DNA of 64,000 bases from Bacillus sp. MUM 116 (GCF_001866655.1 NZ_MLYR01000003.1:19496-83495), one strand, 5' to 3'; numbered from the stretch's first letter, positions 1-8,099 are shown. Notes: generated by a model from the sequence alone, not told the origin. Made by a program: numbers and translations.

Positions 1-87
1 TCTGGAAATGTTATCGATATTTTTCTTTTCCGTTTTAGTTTTTATTTGACGGATAATCTCATCTTCCTGTATTGTAAAATGATTCAT
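1..87 (-). CDS. DUF2515 (YppC-like) protein, N-terminal fragment
   Basis: Only the first 29 codons lie in the window; the gene runs off the left edge. It starts at an ATG at 87 preceded by a GGGAAGAG ribosome-binding site and reads divergently from recU. The peptide has an acidic stretch followed by IIRQIKTKTEKKNIDNISR, which resembles the N-terminal I-x-x-I-x-x-x-T-x-x-x-N-x-x-N pattern of DUF2515 proteins. The B. subtilis member, yppC, sits beside recU, so position supports the call. No function is established for the family. Identification from 29 residues is tentative. Confidence 0.5.
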   Translation of the reverse strand, partial: MNHFTIQEDEIIRQIKTKTEKKNIDNISR

Positions 88-207
88 ACGGCTCTTCCCT
101 TGTAAGAATACAAATAGTAATGATTAGAATATGGAACTTGTAAATTTTTATGCACCCAATTTCTCTCTGTTTTGTTATGATAGGTAATAGTTTGAGAGGT
201 GCAAGAG

Positions 208-822
208 ATGAATGTGAATTATCCAAATGGAAAACGGTATATTCCAACAGATGCAGCAATTACCAAAACCACAAATAGAAGCAAAAATGAATCTTACAGT
301 AACCGGGGAATGACCCTTGAAGAAGACTTGAATATTACAAATGAATATTACAGAGAGAAAAAAATTGCCGTTGTTCATAAGAAACCTACGCCTGTTCAAA
401 TTGTTCAAGTGGATTACCCGATGCGCAGTGCGGCTGTCATAAAGGAAGCTTATTTCAAACAGGCATCCACGACAGATTATAACGGAGTATATAAAGGTAA
501 ATATATTGATTTTGAAGCAAAAGAAACACAGAATTCAAGTTCTTTTCCCTTAAAGAATTTCCACGAGCACCAAATCCGTCATATGGAAGAGGTACTGCAC
601 CAGGGAGGTATCTGTTTCGTAATTTTAAGATTTTCTAAACAGGAACAGGTTTATTTCCTAGAAGCGAAAAACTTATTGCGTTTTTGGGAAAGAATGAAAA
701 CAGGAGGAAGGAAATCAATTACCAAAGCTGAAATTGAGCAACATGGGTGCTATATTCCGCTTGGATTCCAAGCAAGAATTGACTATATTAAAGTATTAAA
801 TACGCTTTATCAATTGTCTTAA
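208..822 (+). CDS. recU: Holliday junction resolvase RecU
   Basis: 204 residues, the usual RecU length. RecU cuts Holliday junctions during recombinational repair and chromosome segregation, working with RuvAB. The nuclease core is visible: D90 in the [10 protein letters not shown] segment and E103 and K105 in DFEAKET match the metal-binding and catalytic residues of the family. The N-terminal [12 protein letters not shown] and the stalk segment VIKEAYFKQ are also conserved. I chose the ATG at 208, with GAGAGGT seven bases upstream, because homologues begin M-x-x-YPNGK; a GTG at 199 would sit inside that ribosome-binding site. ponA follows after 36 bases, the conserved recU-ponA pair. Confidence 0.95.
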   Translation: MNVNYPNGKRYIPTDAAITKTTNRSKNESYSNRGMTLEEDLNITNEYYREKKIAVVHKKPTPVQIVQVDYPMRSAAVIKEAYFKQASTTDYNGVYKGKYIDFEAKETQNSSSFPLKNFHEHQIRHMEEVLHQGGICFVILRFSKQEQVYFLEAKNLLRFWERMKTGGRKSITKAEIEQHGCYIPLGFQARIDYIKVLNTLYQLS

Positions 823-858
823 AAAGACCCAGTTAAGTTGGAAAGGAAGGACTTAAAA

Positions 859-3537
859 ATGGCTGACCAATATCAATCCAGAGAGGAGCGCCGAAAACAA
901 AAGCAAACACAGGGCATACAAAAAACAAAGAAAAAACCGAAAGGGATTTTTAAAAAAATATTTTTAACATTAATTGCCCTTGGAATTGTAATGATTTTGG
1001 CCGGGGTTGGAACTTTTGCTTATTTAGTGAAAGACGCTCCCAAACTTGATCCAAAGGTTTTAAAAGATCCTATATCATCGAAGATTTTAGATATGAATGG
1101 CCACCTGCTTACTGAGATAGGCGCCGTTAATAGGGAATATGTCAATTATGATGATATACCAAAGCTTCTGGAGAATGCCGTCCTGGCTACAGAAGACTAT
1201 CGCTTTTATAAACACCATGGAATCGATCCAATCCGTCTTGGCGGCGCTGTGCTGGCGAATATTCAGCATGGCTTTGGTGCCGAAGGTGGTAGTACCATTA
1301 CCCAGCAGGTGATAAAAAACTCATTTTTAACACCCGAAAAAACATTAAAAAGAAAAGTGGAAGAAGTTTGGCTTTCCTATCAGCTTGAACAAAAATATAC
1401 AAAACATCAAATTTTTGAGATGTATGTCAATAAGGTAAATATGTCGGAGGGCAGCTATGGGATGGCAACAGCTGCAGAAACCTATTTCGGGAAAAAATTA
1501 AAGGATTTGAGCTTACCGGAAGTTGCATTGCTCGCAGGAATGCCGCAAAGTCCCAATAATTACAATCCGTTTACACATCCTGACTTAGCAGAAAAAAGAC
1601 GTAATATCGTATTATCCTTAATGCATCAGCACGGTTTTATTACAAAACAAAAAATGGAAGCAGCCATGAAGGTTCCGATAACAAAAGGCCTGGTAAAAGA
1701 AGAAAAACGCAAAATTGACGAAAAACCTTACGATTCCTTTGTTGATGCAGTAATTGATGAGGTGAAACAACAAGGAGATTTTGATATCTTTTCCGATGGG
1801 TTAACTATATATACAACAGTAGACCCAAAGGCACAAAAATATGTTTACAATATGCTGAACAGCAATGATGTTATTAATTATCCGGATGACAAATTTCAAG
1901 CTGGGATTTCCTTACTAGATACAAAAACGGGAGCCATTCGGGCAATTGGCGGCGGCCGAAACCAACAAGTAAAACGTGGTTTCAACTATGCCATTGATAC
2001 GAGACGCCAGCCTGGCTCTACAATCAAACCAATACTCGATTACGGTCCGGCCATTGAATATTTAAAATGGGGAACGTATCAAACGATTGATGATAAACCG
2101 GTAAAATATTCAACAGGTCAAACCTTTGGAAACTGGGATGACCGCTATATGGGCAGAATGACCATTCGCACTGCATTACAATTATCTAGAAATACTCCTG
2201 CTGTTCAAACCTTACAGGATGTTGGATTAGATCGGGCTAAAAAATTTGCGAATAATTTAGGGATTCCCTTAAAAGAAATTTATGAATCCTATGCAATTGG
2301 CGGATTAAAAGATGGTGTATCACCTCTACAAATGGCCGGTGCTTATAGTGCTTTTGGTAATAATGGTTTTTATACTAAACCATACGCAGTCAATAAAATA
2401 AAGCTTCGCGATGGTACTGTCATCAATACCACTCCTGAAACAAAAGTGGTGATGAAGGATTATACAGCCTTCATGATTACGGATATGCTAAAAAGTGTCC
2501 TTCAATATCCAGGTACAGGTACGAGAGCAAACGTCCCTGGTCTTCATATCGCTGGGAAGACCGGAACAACGAATTATACGGATGAAGAAAGAAGACAATG
2601 GAATATCCCCAGCAGTTCTTATATTCCTGACGCTTGGTTCTCTGGCTATACGCCAAATTACACAGCATCGATTTGGACCGGTTATAAGGATCGTTCCACA
2701 CCGATTGCACCAGGAGAAGGACAAAAAATTGCTCAGGATATGTTCAGGAATTTAATTTCCTATGTCTCTGAAGGGGAACAAACATCAGATTTTCCCGTTC
2801 CAAATAGTGTTCAGCAGGTAAGAATTGAAAAAGGCTCAATGCCTCCTGTATTGGCAAGCCAATATACACCGTCAAATATGGCGATCACGGAATATGCTGT
2901 TAAAGGGTATGCACCAAGCATAGTTTCGTCTCGTTATGATAAATTGGATTCACCTAGCAATGCCTCAGTAAAATATGATGAAACGAATAAACAATTAGTT
3001 CTTAAGTGGAGCTATAATGATAAATCTTCATCTAAAATACAGTTTGCAGTTACCGTCGATGATGGTTCCAAACAATCAAGCATAACAACTGACCAAAAAT
3101 CGATTACGATTCCGAATGTCACACCGGGGGTAACCTATAAATTTACCGTTGTTGCTAACGACGGAAGTCGAACGAGTAATGCCGCTGTTGCAAGCTTTAC
3201 CGTACCAAAAGCACCTGGAGAAACCACTCCTGGAAATGATAACGGCACAGGCACACCGTCTGATACCAATCCAGGTCAGGGGAACGGTCAAGGACAAGGT
3301 GATGGCACCGGACAAGGTCAGGGTACTGGGCAGGGTCAGGGTACTGGGCAGGGTCAGGGTACTGGGCAGGGTCAGGGTACTGGTCAGGGTACTGGACAGG
3401 GTCAGGGTACTGGACAGGGTCAGGGTACTGGACAGAGTCAGGGGAACGGTCAGGTAAATCCAGGTTCCACTGATCATAATACCGGTACAACTGACAGCGG
3501 AACTTCTGATCATACCACTGATCAGTCTGGAACATAA
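859..3537 (+). CDS. ponA: Class A penicillin-binding protein 1 (transglycosylase/transpeptidase)
   Basis: 892 residues. It polymerises and cross-links peptidoglycan at the outer face of the membrane. A basic cytoplasmic tail (about 1-33) is followed by one membrane segment (about 34-56). The GT51 glycosyltransferase has its catalytic glutamate in LATEDYRFYKHHGID (E112) and the GGSTITQQ motif. The transpeptidase has the active serine in PGSTIKP (about 388) and KTGT at about 565. A fibronectin-III-like domain (about 700-785) precedes a low-complexity Gly/Gln/Thr tail. The ATG at 859 follows AAGGAAGGA; a TTG at 838 is less likely. The domain order matches B. subtilis PonA, but the tail is Gly-Gln repeats rather than the Asp/Asn/Gln-rich tail of that species. 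Confidence 0.96.
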   Translation: MADQYQSREERRKQKQTQGIQKTKKKPKGIFKKIFLTLIALGIVMILAGVGTFAYLVKDAPKLDPKVLKDPISSKILDMNGHLLTEIGAVNREYVNYDDIPKLLENAVLATEDYRFYKHHGIDPIRLGGAVLANIQHGFGAEGGSTITQQVIKNSFLTPEKTLKRKVEEVWLSYQLEQKYTKHQIFEMYVNKVNMSEGSYGMATAAETYFGKKLKDLSLPEVALLAGMPQSPNNYNPFTHPDLAEKRRNIVLSLMHQHGFITKQKMEAAMKVPITKGLVKEEKRKIDEKPYDSFVDAVIDEVKQQGDFDIFSDGLTIYTTVDPKAQKYVYNMLNSNDVINYPDDKFQAGISLLDTKTGAIRAIGGGRNQQVKRGFNYAIDTRRQPGSTIKPILDYGPAIEYLKWGTYQTIDDKPVKYSTGQTFGNWDDRYMGRMTIRTALQLSRNTPAVQTLQDVGLDRAKKFANNLGIPLKEIYESYAIGGLKDGVSPLQMAGAYSAFGNNGFYTKPYAVNKIKLRDGTVINTTPETKVVMKDYTAFMITDMLKSVLQYPGTGTRANVPGLHIAGKTGTTNYTDEERRQWNIPSSSYIPDAWFSGYTPNYTASIWTGYKDRSTPIAPGEGQKIAQDMFRNLISYVSEGEQTSDFPVPNSVQQVRIEKGSMPPVLASQYTPSNMAITEYAVKGYAPSIVSSRYDKLDSPSNASVKYDETNKQLVLKWSYNDKSSSKIQFAVTVDDGSKQSSITTDQKSITIPNVTPGVTYKFTVVANDGSRTSNAAVASFTVPKAPGETTPGNDNGTGTPSDTNPGQGNGQGQGDGTGQGQGTGQGQGTGQGQGTGQGQGTGQGTGQGQGTGQGQGTGQSQGNGQVNPGSTDHNTGTTDSGTSDHTTDQSGT
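3316..3435 (+). repeat. 18-bp in-frame tandem repeat in the ponA tail
   Basis: A near-perfect 18-bp unit, GGTCAGGGTACTGGGCAG, encodes Gly-Gln-Gly-Thr-Gly-Gln. Three units are followed by a 12-bp partial unit and three more units with one silent change (GGA for GGG). The repeat stays in frame, so changes in copy number would lengthen or shorten the extracellular tail of PBP1 without breaking the gene. Near-identity of the units suggests recent expansion by slippage or unequal exchange. Confidence 0.9.
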
Positions 3538-3542
3538 ATACG

Positions 3543-3579
3543 AAAAAAGCGTCTTGCCTCATGGCTTAGACGCTTTTTT
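3543..3579. terminator. Bidirectional intrinsic terminator, ponA / ypoC
   Basis: The stem AAAAAAGCGTCT pairs with AGACGCTTTTTT around a 13-base loop. A-run and T-run flanks make it usable by ponA (plus strand) and the convergent ypoC-nth transcript (minus strand). It overlaps the last codons of ypoC. Confidence 0.85.
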
Positions 3580-3954
3580 CATTATTAGTTTTTTGGCAAA
3601 TAGCTTTTCTTGTTCAAGGAATAGTTCGGAAAGCTGCCGATAGGAATGATAAAGGCTGGGTCTTTTGAGGATAAAACCAAGCCTCTCACTAACATTAACG
3701 GGCTTATATCGTAAAGAATCAAGCGGGAAAGGTCCTTTACGAACAACCGCCATTTCATTCGAACAAAATAAATACTGAAGGAATAGGTCGATTCCCTTTT
3801 TCATTCTTACATTAATATTTTGCTTATCACGCACACGATAAAATTTCTCAAGGTCTGCTTTTACCTTTCCCCATTCCAAAATAAGGCTTGTAAGTTCTTG
3901 GCTTGGATACTCCCCGGGATTTTCAAAATCATTACGATTTTCCATTGGAAACAT
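3559..3954 (-). CDS. ypoC: YpoC-like protein of unknown function
   Basis: 131 residues, mostly helical and charged, with no signal peptide or membrane segment. I see no catalytic motif. It is called from position directly downstream of nth, where B. subtilis has ypoC, and from its size. The start at 3954 has AGGAGGAAGG about ten bases upstream and overlaps the nth stop, so the two genes are probably translationally coupled. A second ATG at 3945 is a possible start. Function is unknown. Confidence 0.75.
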   Translation of the reverse strand: MFPMENRNDFENPGEYPSQELTSLILEWGKVKADLEKFYRVRDKQNINVRMKKGIDLFLQYLFCSNEMAVVRKGPFPLDSLRYKPVNVSERLGFILKRPSLYHSYRQLSELFLEQEKLFAKKLIMKKASKP

Positions 3955-4609
3955 CTTTTGCCTTCCTCCTCTTTTTTCCTTCCCTGCATAACTCTAATAA
4001 AGGACATTCCGGACATTGCGGGTTTTGTGCTTTACAATGGTATCTGCCAAAAAAAATCAGACGATGATGGGTAACAGACCATTCCTCTGGCGGTATTTTC
4101 CTCATAAGTGTTTTTTCCACCTCAAGGACAGAATCTTTCCAGCGGCAAATACCAAGCCGCTTGCTAACTCTTTCCACATGTGTATCAACAGCAATTGCTG
4201 GTATTTTATAAGCAACAGAAACAACCACATTTGCGGTTTTTCTTCCAACCCCGGAGAGTTTTGTCAGCTCATCCCGGTCCATCGGAATTTCCCCATTATA
4301 TTCTTCTAAAATCATGCGGCACAGACTTTGAATATTTTTCGCTTTGTTGCGATAAAGGCCAATCGAACGGATATCATTTTGCAGTTCCTCCAGTGGAACA
4401 CTTAAATAGTCTTTGGGGGTCTTGTACTTTTGAAAAAGGTTTCTTGTTACTTTATTGACAAGCGCATCTGTACACTGGGCAGATAATGATACAGCAATGA
4501 TTAATTCAAATGGATTTGAATGGTTTAATTCACAATGTGCGTCAGGAAACATCTCGCCCATTTTGTCAAGACAGTAGCGTATTTGTGTATTATTCAGCAA
4601 AACATTCAC
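3932..4609 (-). CDS. nth: Endonuclease III (DNA glycosylase/AP lyase)
   Basis: 225 residues, full length. It removes oxidised pyrimidines and cleaves at abasic sites in base-excision repair. The helix-hairpin-helix LSGVGRKTANVVV carries the catalytic lysine, VDTHVERVSKRLG carries the catalytic aspartate, and the C-terminal C-x6-C-x2-C-x5-C (CKAQNPQCPECPLLELC) binds a 4Fe-4S cluster. The ATG at 4609 is preceded by AGGTGA. In B. subtilis dnaD and nth are adjacent; here a 150-bp repeat element lies between them, upstream of the nth start. Confidence 0.95.
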   Translation of the reverse strand: MNVLLNNTQIRYCLDKMGEMFPDAHCELNHSNPFELIIAVSLSAQCTDALVNKVTRNLFQKYKTPKDYLSVPLEELQNDIRSIGLYRNKAKNIQSLCRMILEEYNGEIPMDRDELTKLSGVGRKTANVVVSVAYKIPAIAVDTHVERVSKRLGICRWKDSVLEVEKTLMRKIPPEEWSVTHHRLIFFGRYHCKAQNPQCPECPLLELCREGKKRRKAKDVSNGKS

Positions 4610-4627
4610 CTACTTAAACATAAATAA

Positions 4628-4808
4628 GAAAAGCGCAAGCGCCTTGATCAGCCCCGACAAGTGCTGAAGGGCCTGGCGGTGAAGTCGTTCTTTGACTTCA
4701 TCGCCAGGACCGAAGCAACCTAGGAAAAAAGCAGTTCATTTTTTCCCTCGAGGGGCTAGGCGCTGGAGCTGGACAATTCTCAAGGAAGAAAATTTTATAC
4801 TTTCTTTC
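4628..4808 (+). repeat. Interspersed hairpin element, copy A
   Basis: The left end is GAAAAGCGCAAGCGCC and the right end is GGGGCTAGGCGCTGGAGCT followed by GGACAATTCTC and TATACTTTC. These ends pair into an outer stem (GCGCC...AGCCCC with GGGGCT.GGCGC). The central hairpin has stem CCTGGCG.TGAAGTC and loop GTTCTTT, and an extra arm follows. The stem sequence differs from the other three copies while the loop is kept. It lies between dnaD and nth, antisense to both. No ORF is seen. Confidence 0.85.
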
Positions 4809-4811
4809 TTA

Positions 4812-4839
4812 TAAAAACAAACGAGAGAAATTTCTCTCG
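4812..4839 (-). terminator. Intrinsic terminator after dnaD
   Basis: The 18-base perfect palindrome CGAGAGAAATTTCTCTCG is followed on the minus strand by TTTGTTTTTAT. It is 10 bases past the dnaD stop. It implies that nth-ypoC needs its own promoter, or readthrough, downstream of dnaD. Confidence 0.75.
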
Positions 4840-4849
4840 CCAATGTGAT

Positions 4850-5554
4850 TTAATTCTCGAGCCAATTGTAAAATGGAACTGTTGGAGGCTGTTCAGAATC
4901 ATCATGACTATCTTTTTTATTTTGCAGTTGTTTATTGCGAAATTTTCGACCATGATTTTTTGCCTGATCAATTGTTTTAATTCCATTCTTCTTCCATTCA
5001 AATAATATCCGATCAATATAACGAAAATTCAATTTGCCTGACATAACTGCTTCCCGTAAAGCAGCTTTAATGATTATCGGGTCATGATGGTCATCATCCA
5101 TCCACATTGCCAATGATTCACATTCGAATGGCGATAGCGGACGGCCAAATTCCTTTTCAAAACATGTATAAAGGTCTGTTTCTTCAGTTTTTTTACTTTC
5201 TTCATCCACATGTTTACTTTTTATTAAAAATTGCTCAACCAATTTCTCAAGCAGCGGTGTTACTGAATATTTTTCAAATCGAATCCCGTCATGTGAATAT
5301 TCGTCCATAATTTCAATAAATCCTCTTTGGATTAGTCTGCGAAGCAATTCATTGCACTCTGCTATGGAAACAGTCATACGGGAGGAGAGTTCATCAGGGG
5401 TTGGAAATTGATTTCCTTTTTCAATAAAAGTCATAATATTTAATAACAGAACCAATTCGTATTCGTTTAAGTTTAAATTTCGATACTCTGAAAATAAAAT
5501 GGCCGGGACAGTAATCGTACCTTCCTGAAGCCAAGAAATAATCGTTGATTTCAT
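4850..5554 (-). CDS. dnaD: Primosomal replication initiation protein DnaD
   Basis: 234 residues (B. subtilis 232). DnaD acts with DnaB and DnaI to load the replicative helicase at oriC and at PriA-directed restart sites. The N-terminal winged-helix oligomerisation domain (about 1-100) is followed by a DnaD/DnaB-type DNA-binding domain carrying RPLSPFECESLAMW and YIDRILFEWKKNG. The C-terminal VPFYNWLEN closely matches B. subtilis. I chose the ATG at 5554, six bases after GAGGTG; a GTG at 5563 lies inside that site. asnS, normally downstream of aspB next to dnaD, is not here. The gene is flanked by two same-orientation copies of the interspersed repeat. Confidence 0.95.
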   Translation of the reverse strand: MKSTIISWLQEGTITVPAILFSEYRNLNLNEYELVLLLNIMTFIEKGNQFPTPDELSSRMTVSIAECNELLRRLIQRGFIEIMDEYSHDGIRFEKYSVTPLLEKLVEQFLIKSKHVDEESKKTEETDLYTCFEKEFGRPLSPFECESLAMWMDDDHHDPIIIKAALREAVMSGKLNFRYIDRILFEWKKNGIKTIDQAKNHGRKFRNKQLQNKKDSHDDSEQPPTVPFYNWLEN

Positions 5555-5644
5555 ATTAGACACCTCAAGACTAAGTATACCATGAACAGGCCAAGTGAGT
5601 AAGAGTATTAGAAAACCAACATTGGTAAAGAAAACTAGAAGTTA

Positions 5645-5794
5645 GAAAAGCGCAAGCGCCGTGATCAGCCTCAGGCATAGCGCAAGACAAGCCGGCCAAA
5701 AGGTTGTTATTTAACCTTTTGGCCGGCTTGTGACCTCGAGGGGCAGGGCGCTTGCGCTGGACAATTCTCGAAGCCGAATTTTATACTTTCTTAT
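5645..5794 (+). repeat. Interspersed hairpin element, copy B
   Basis: The left end is GAAAAGCGCAAGCGCC and the right end is GGGGCAGGGCGCTTGCGCT then GGACAATTCTC and TATACTTTC. The central stem GACAAGCCGGCCAAAAGGTT pairs almost perfectly with AACCTTTTGGCCGGCTTGT, with loop GTTATTT. It lies in the dnaD-aspB gap in the same orientation as the other copies. The adjoining MITE begins within ten bases of its right end. Confidence 0.88.
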
Positions 5795-5800
5795 CTCATA

Positions 5801-6076
5801 GGCTCTGTTATAACTGAATGTTGATTTCACTGTGTTTGAAAAATAAACGGTAAAATTCCGTTTAAATTGGGAAATACCCATATTTCCTTAAAAATAAAGG
5901 AAGTTTTTCCGTTTATATTATCCAAATCTTTGGATTTTGACTTATTTAGAGCAGTTAATCGGAATATCTCCGCTTATTATCAGCTTCTTAAGCTTCCTCT
6001 ATATACATAGCAGGAAATTCTCCGCCTATGAATTCTCATACCTATACGAAAATCAACAATGAATAATAACACAGCC
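5801..6076. mobile_element. MITE with 8-bp target duplication, ISL3-like ends
   Basis: A 276-bp non-coding element. The left terminus GGCTCTGTTATAACTGAATG continues into TTGATTT, and the reverse complement of the right terminus is GGCTGTGTTATTATTCATTG then TTGATTTT, giving imperfect terminal inverted repeats of about 27 bp. The octamer ATCTCATA occurs directly on both sides (5793-5800 and 6077-6084), as expected for a target-site duplication. Eight-base duplications and GGCTCT-type ends are typical of the ISL3 family, so a non-autonomous relative is likely. The interior has several short palindromes and no transposase. Confidence 0.75.
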
Positions 6077-6084
6077 ATCTCATA

Positions 6085-6112
6085 AAAAAAGTCTGCATTT
6101 GCAGACTTTTTT
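6085..6112 (-). terminator. Intrinsic terminator after aspB
   Basis: AAAAAAGTCTGC pairs with GCAGACTTTTTT around ATTT, 12 bases past the aspB stop. The hairpin is symmetric. The MITE target duplication directly abuts it, so the element landed beside the terminator without breaking it. Confidence 0.88.
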
Positions 6113-6123
6113 CATCATTAAGA

Positions 6124-7314
6124 CTATCGATCACGCTTTGATTCAACAAATTGGCGCATTCTCGCAACTGCTTTTTCTAATAAATCCAATGATGTTGCGT
6201 AGGATAGACGAATATTATCAGGAGTTCCGAATCCTGAGCCCGGAATTACGGCAACTTTTGCCTCTTCAAGCAATGCAGCAGCAAAGTCATCCACATTATT
6301 AAATCCTGTAATCTCAGCTGCCTCCTTCACATTCGGATATAGGTAAAATGCCCCTTGTGGTTTTACACAGGAGAAACCTGGAATGGAAACTAACTGATCA
6401 TAAATAATTTCCAGTCTTTGTTCAAAGGCTTGACGCATCTCTTCCACTGGTGCCTGAGTACCGTTATAGGCAGCAATAGCCGCATATTGCGCTGTTGTTG
6501 TTGGATTAGATGTACTATGACTTGCTAGGTTTGTCATCGCTTGGATGATCTGACTGTTACCCGCGGCATAACCAATTCTCCAACCAGTCATGGAGTGCGA
6601 TTTTGACACACCATTAATAATAATGGTTTGTTCCTTTAGTTCAGGCGATAACTGGGCAATTGAAATATGTTTATTGTTTCCATAGACAAGCTTTTCGTAA
6701 ATTTCATCCGAAACAATCAAGATATTTTTTTCCAAGCAAACTTTCCCTAATTCCTGAAGTTCTTCAGCAGTATAAAGAACACCGGTCGGATTACTTGGTG
6801 AATTAATGATAACAGCTTTTGTACGATCTGTTATGGCACCGGCTAACTGGTCAGGAGTAATTTTAAATTGATTTTCTTCTTTACCATCAATATATACCGG
6901 TACCCCCCCTGCAAGCTTAACCTGTTCAGGATAGCTAACCCAGTAGGGAGTTGGAATAATTACCTCGTCACCATCATTTAATAGTACTTGGAAAAGGGTG
7001 TATAAAACATGTTTAGCCCCATTTCCAACAATAATTTCATTAGCTTTATAAGAAATCCCTTGGTCTTTCTCAAATTTTTCAATAATCGCTTTCTTAAGTG
7101 CAGGTAAGCCTGCTGATGGAGTATATTTTGTATGGCCGGCCTGCATGGACTCCGTGGCCGCGTCTAAAATGTGCTGCGGTGTATTAAAATCAGGTTCACC
7201 AGCACCTAATCCAATAACATCTTCACCTTGTTCTTTTAATTCTTTTGCTTTTGCTGTTATCGCTAATGTTGATGAAGGCGTAAGAGCCAACACCCTATTC
7301 GCAAGTTTTACCAA
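6124..7314 (-). CDS. aspB: Aspartate aminotransferase (class I PLP)
   Basis: 396 residues from the TTG at 7314. It interconverts aspartate/2-oxoglutarate and oxaloacetate/glutamate. The AspB-type N-terminus SSTLAITAKAKELK, the SNPTG turn, the PLP lysine in NGVSKSHSMTGWRIGYA and the C-terminal arginine segment in IRLSYATS are all present. I prefer TTG at 7314, eight bases after GGAGG, because it gives MVKLANRV, matching the MKLAKRV start of relatives; an in-frame ATG at 7329 would place the ribosome-binding site inside the gene. It ends the ypmA-tseB-aspB operon. asnS, which follows aspB in B. subtilis, is missing. Confidence 0.93.
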   Translation of the reverse strand: MVKLANRVLALTPSSTLAITAKAKELKEQGEDVIGLGAGEPDFNTPQHILDAATESMQAGHTKYTPSAGLPALKKAIIEKFEKDQGISYKANEIIVGNGAKHVLYTLFQVLLNDGDEVIIPTPYWVSYPEQVKLAGGVPVYIDGKEENQFKITPDQLAGAITDRTKAVIINSPSNPTGVLYTAEELQELGKVCLEKNILIVSDEIYEKLVYGNNKHISIAQLSPELKEQTIIINGVSKSHSMTGWRIGYAAGNSQIIQAMTNLASHSTSNPTTTAQYAAIAAYNGTQAPVEEMRQAFEQRLEIIYDQLVSIPGFSCVKPQGAFYLYPNVKEAAEITGFNNVDDFAAALLEEAKVAVIPGSGFGTPDNIRLSYATSLDLLEKAVARMRQFVESKRDR

Positions 7315-7342
7315 CTTCTTTTCCTCCATTCTCAAAACTATA

Positions 7343-7816
7343 CTAAAAGTTTTCAATTTTTTTTAGCCATTCACCTGTATCAAAGTGAACGTAGTAATAA
7401 TTTATTAAATTATTTTTTGAACGATAATAGATTTCCCATAAAGGGATATTCTTTTCCATACCTAAGCGGACGGAAATAATTTTTTCAGGGCTTTTTTCTT
7501 GTAAAAGCTTTTTAATTGCCTGATCCTTTGTTAAACCTGCATTTGCTTTTCTAACAATTACTTGCTTCGATTTTTCGGGAACCCATACGATGATTTTTTG
7601 ACCGTTTTTTGCTTTTCCCTCTATAACACTAACTGTATCATTTCCATGATAGACATGAAAATCGTCTACTTCTTTAATGGCAACCGTTTTCTTTGCAAGT
7701 GTAAGGGCTTTTTTTTCCGCAGAATTGATCGGTTCTTGCGCTTTTACATAAACTTTAATCAATAACCCTGTAAAAAGTAAAACAACGACTACAATGCTTA
7801 AAATCCATTTTTTCAC
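7343..7816 (-). CDS. tseB: TseB/YpmB, membrane-anchored PepSY-like cell-wall elongation factor
   Basis: 157 residues. One N-terminal membrane segment (about 4-24) is followed by an extracytoplasmic region with two PepSY-like repeats, one ending GKNGQKIIVWVPEK-like and the second around GLTKDQAIKKLLQEK with the terminal FDTGEWLKKIENF. B. subtilis YpmB (renamed TseB) affects penicillin-binding protein 2A and cell elongation; that role is taken from the family. It sits between ypmA and aspB as in B. subtilis. The start at 7816 is 12 bases after the ypmA stop, pointing to one transcript. Confidence 0.88.
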   Translation of the reverse strand: MKKWILSIVVVVLLFTGLLIKVYVKAQEPINSAEKKALTLAKKTVAIKEVDDFHVYHGNDTVSVIEGKAKNGQKIIVWVPEKSKQVIVRKANAGLTKDQAIKKLLQEKSPEKIISVRLGMEKNIPLWEIYYRSKNNLINYYYVHFDTGEWLKKIENF

Positions 7817-7828
7817 TTTATCACTTCG

Positions 7829-7999
7829 CTATGTACGATAAATGGTAAAAATCGCTTTATTTTTATCTTCTTGATCAAGGGCTAGTCCAAACATGAGATC
7901 TTTTTCCTTTAATGTTCGATTAAGGGCATCGACTATTTTATATAAATCCGGACCATGCTGGATTTTAACCGTTGATAAGACTTCAATTTTGCTCTCCAT
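7829..7999 (-). CDS. ypmA: YpmA family small protein (DUF4264)
   Basis: A 56-residue protein, MESKIEVLSTVKIQHGPDLY at its start and KAIFTIYRT at its end. The ATG at 7999 follows GGGAGGCAGGAT. It matches YpmA in size, position (first gene before tseB and aspB) and the pattern H-G-x-D-x-Y-K-I-V-D-x-L-N-x-x-L-K near the N-terminus. There is no signal peptide or membrane segment. Function is unknown. Confidence 0.85.
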   Translation of the reverse strand: MESKIEVLSTVKIQHGPDLYKIVDALNRTLKEKDLMFGLALDQEDKNKAIFTIYRT

Positions 8000-8050
8000 A
8001 TCCTGCCTCCCTCATTGCCAAATCAGAGAACCCTTCAGAACTCTTCACCT

Positions 8051-8079
8051 ATTATAACAGGTAAGCACGTATTCATGCC
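8051..8079 (-). promoter_or_regulatory. Candidate extended -10 promoter for ypmA-tseB-aspB
   Basis: The minus strand reads TGTTATAAT, an extended -10 (TGn plus a perfect TATAAT at 8056-8051), about 50 bases upstream of ypmA. No good -35 hexamer is present 16-18 bases further upstream, which is acceptable for an extended -10. Confidence 0.5.
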
Positions 8080-8099
8080 TTAATTTAGCCAGTATTAGA

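Noticed and set aside
3316..3435. Tandem repeats as a possible CRISPR array
   Set aside because: The units are contiguous, 18 bp, in frame and without spacers.
3076..3562. Long antisense and alternate-frame ORFs over the ponA tail
   Set aside because: They are by-products of the 18-bp repeat, which is open in several frames; only the ponA frame has domain homology and a ribosome-binding site.
4795..5016. Second small ORF overlapping dnaD on the minus strand
   Set aside because: It is a shadow frame of dnaD without start signals.
5801..6076. Remnant of asnS
   Set aside because: No frame shows synthetase motifs; inverted ends and a target duplication explain the whole segment.
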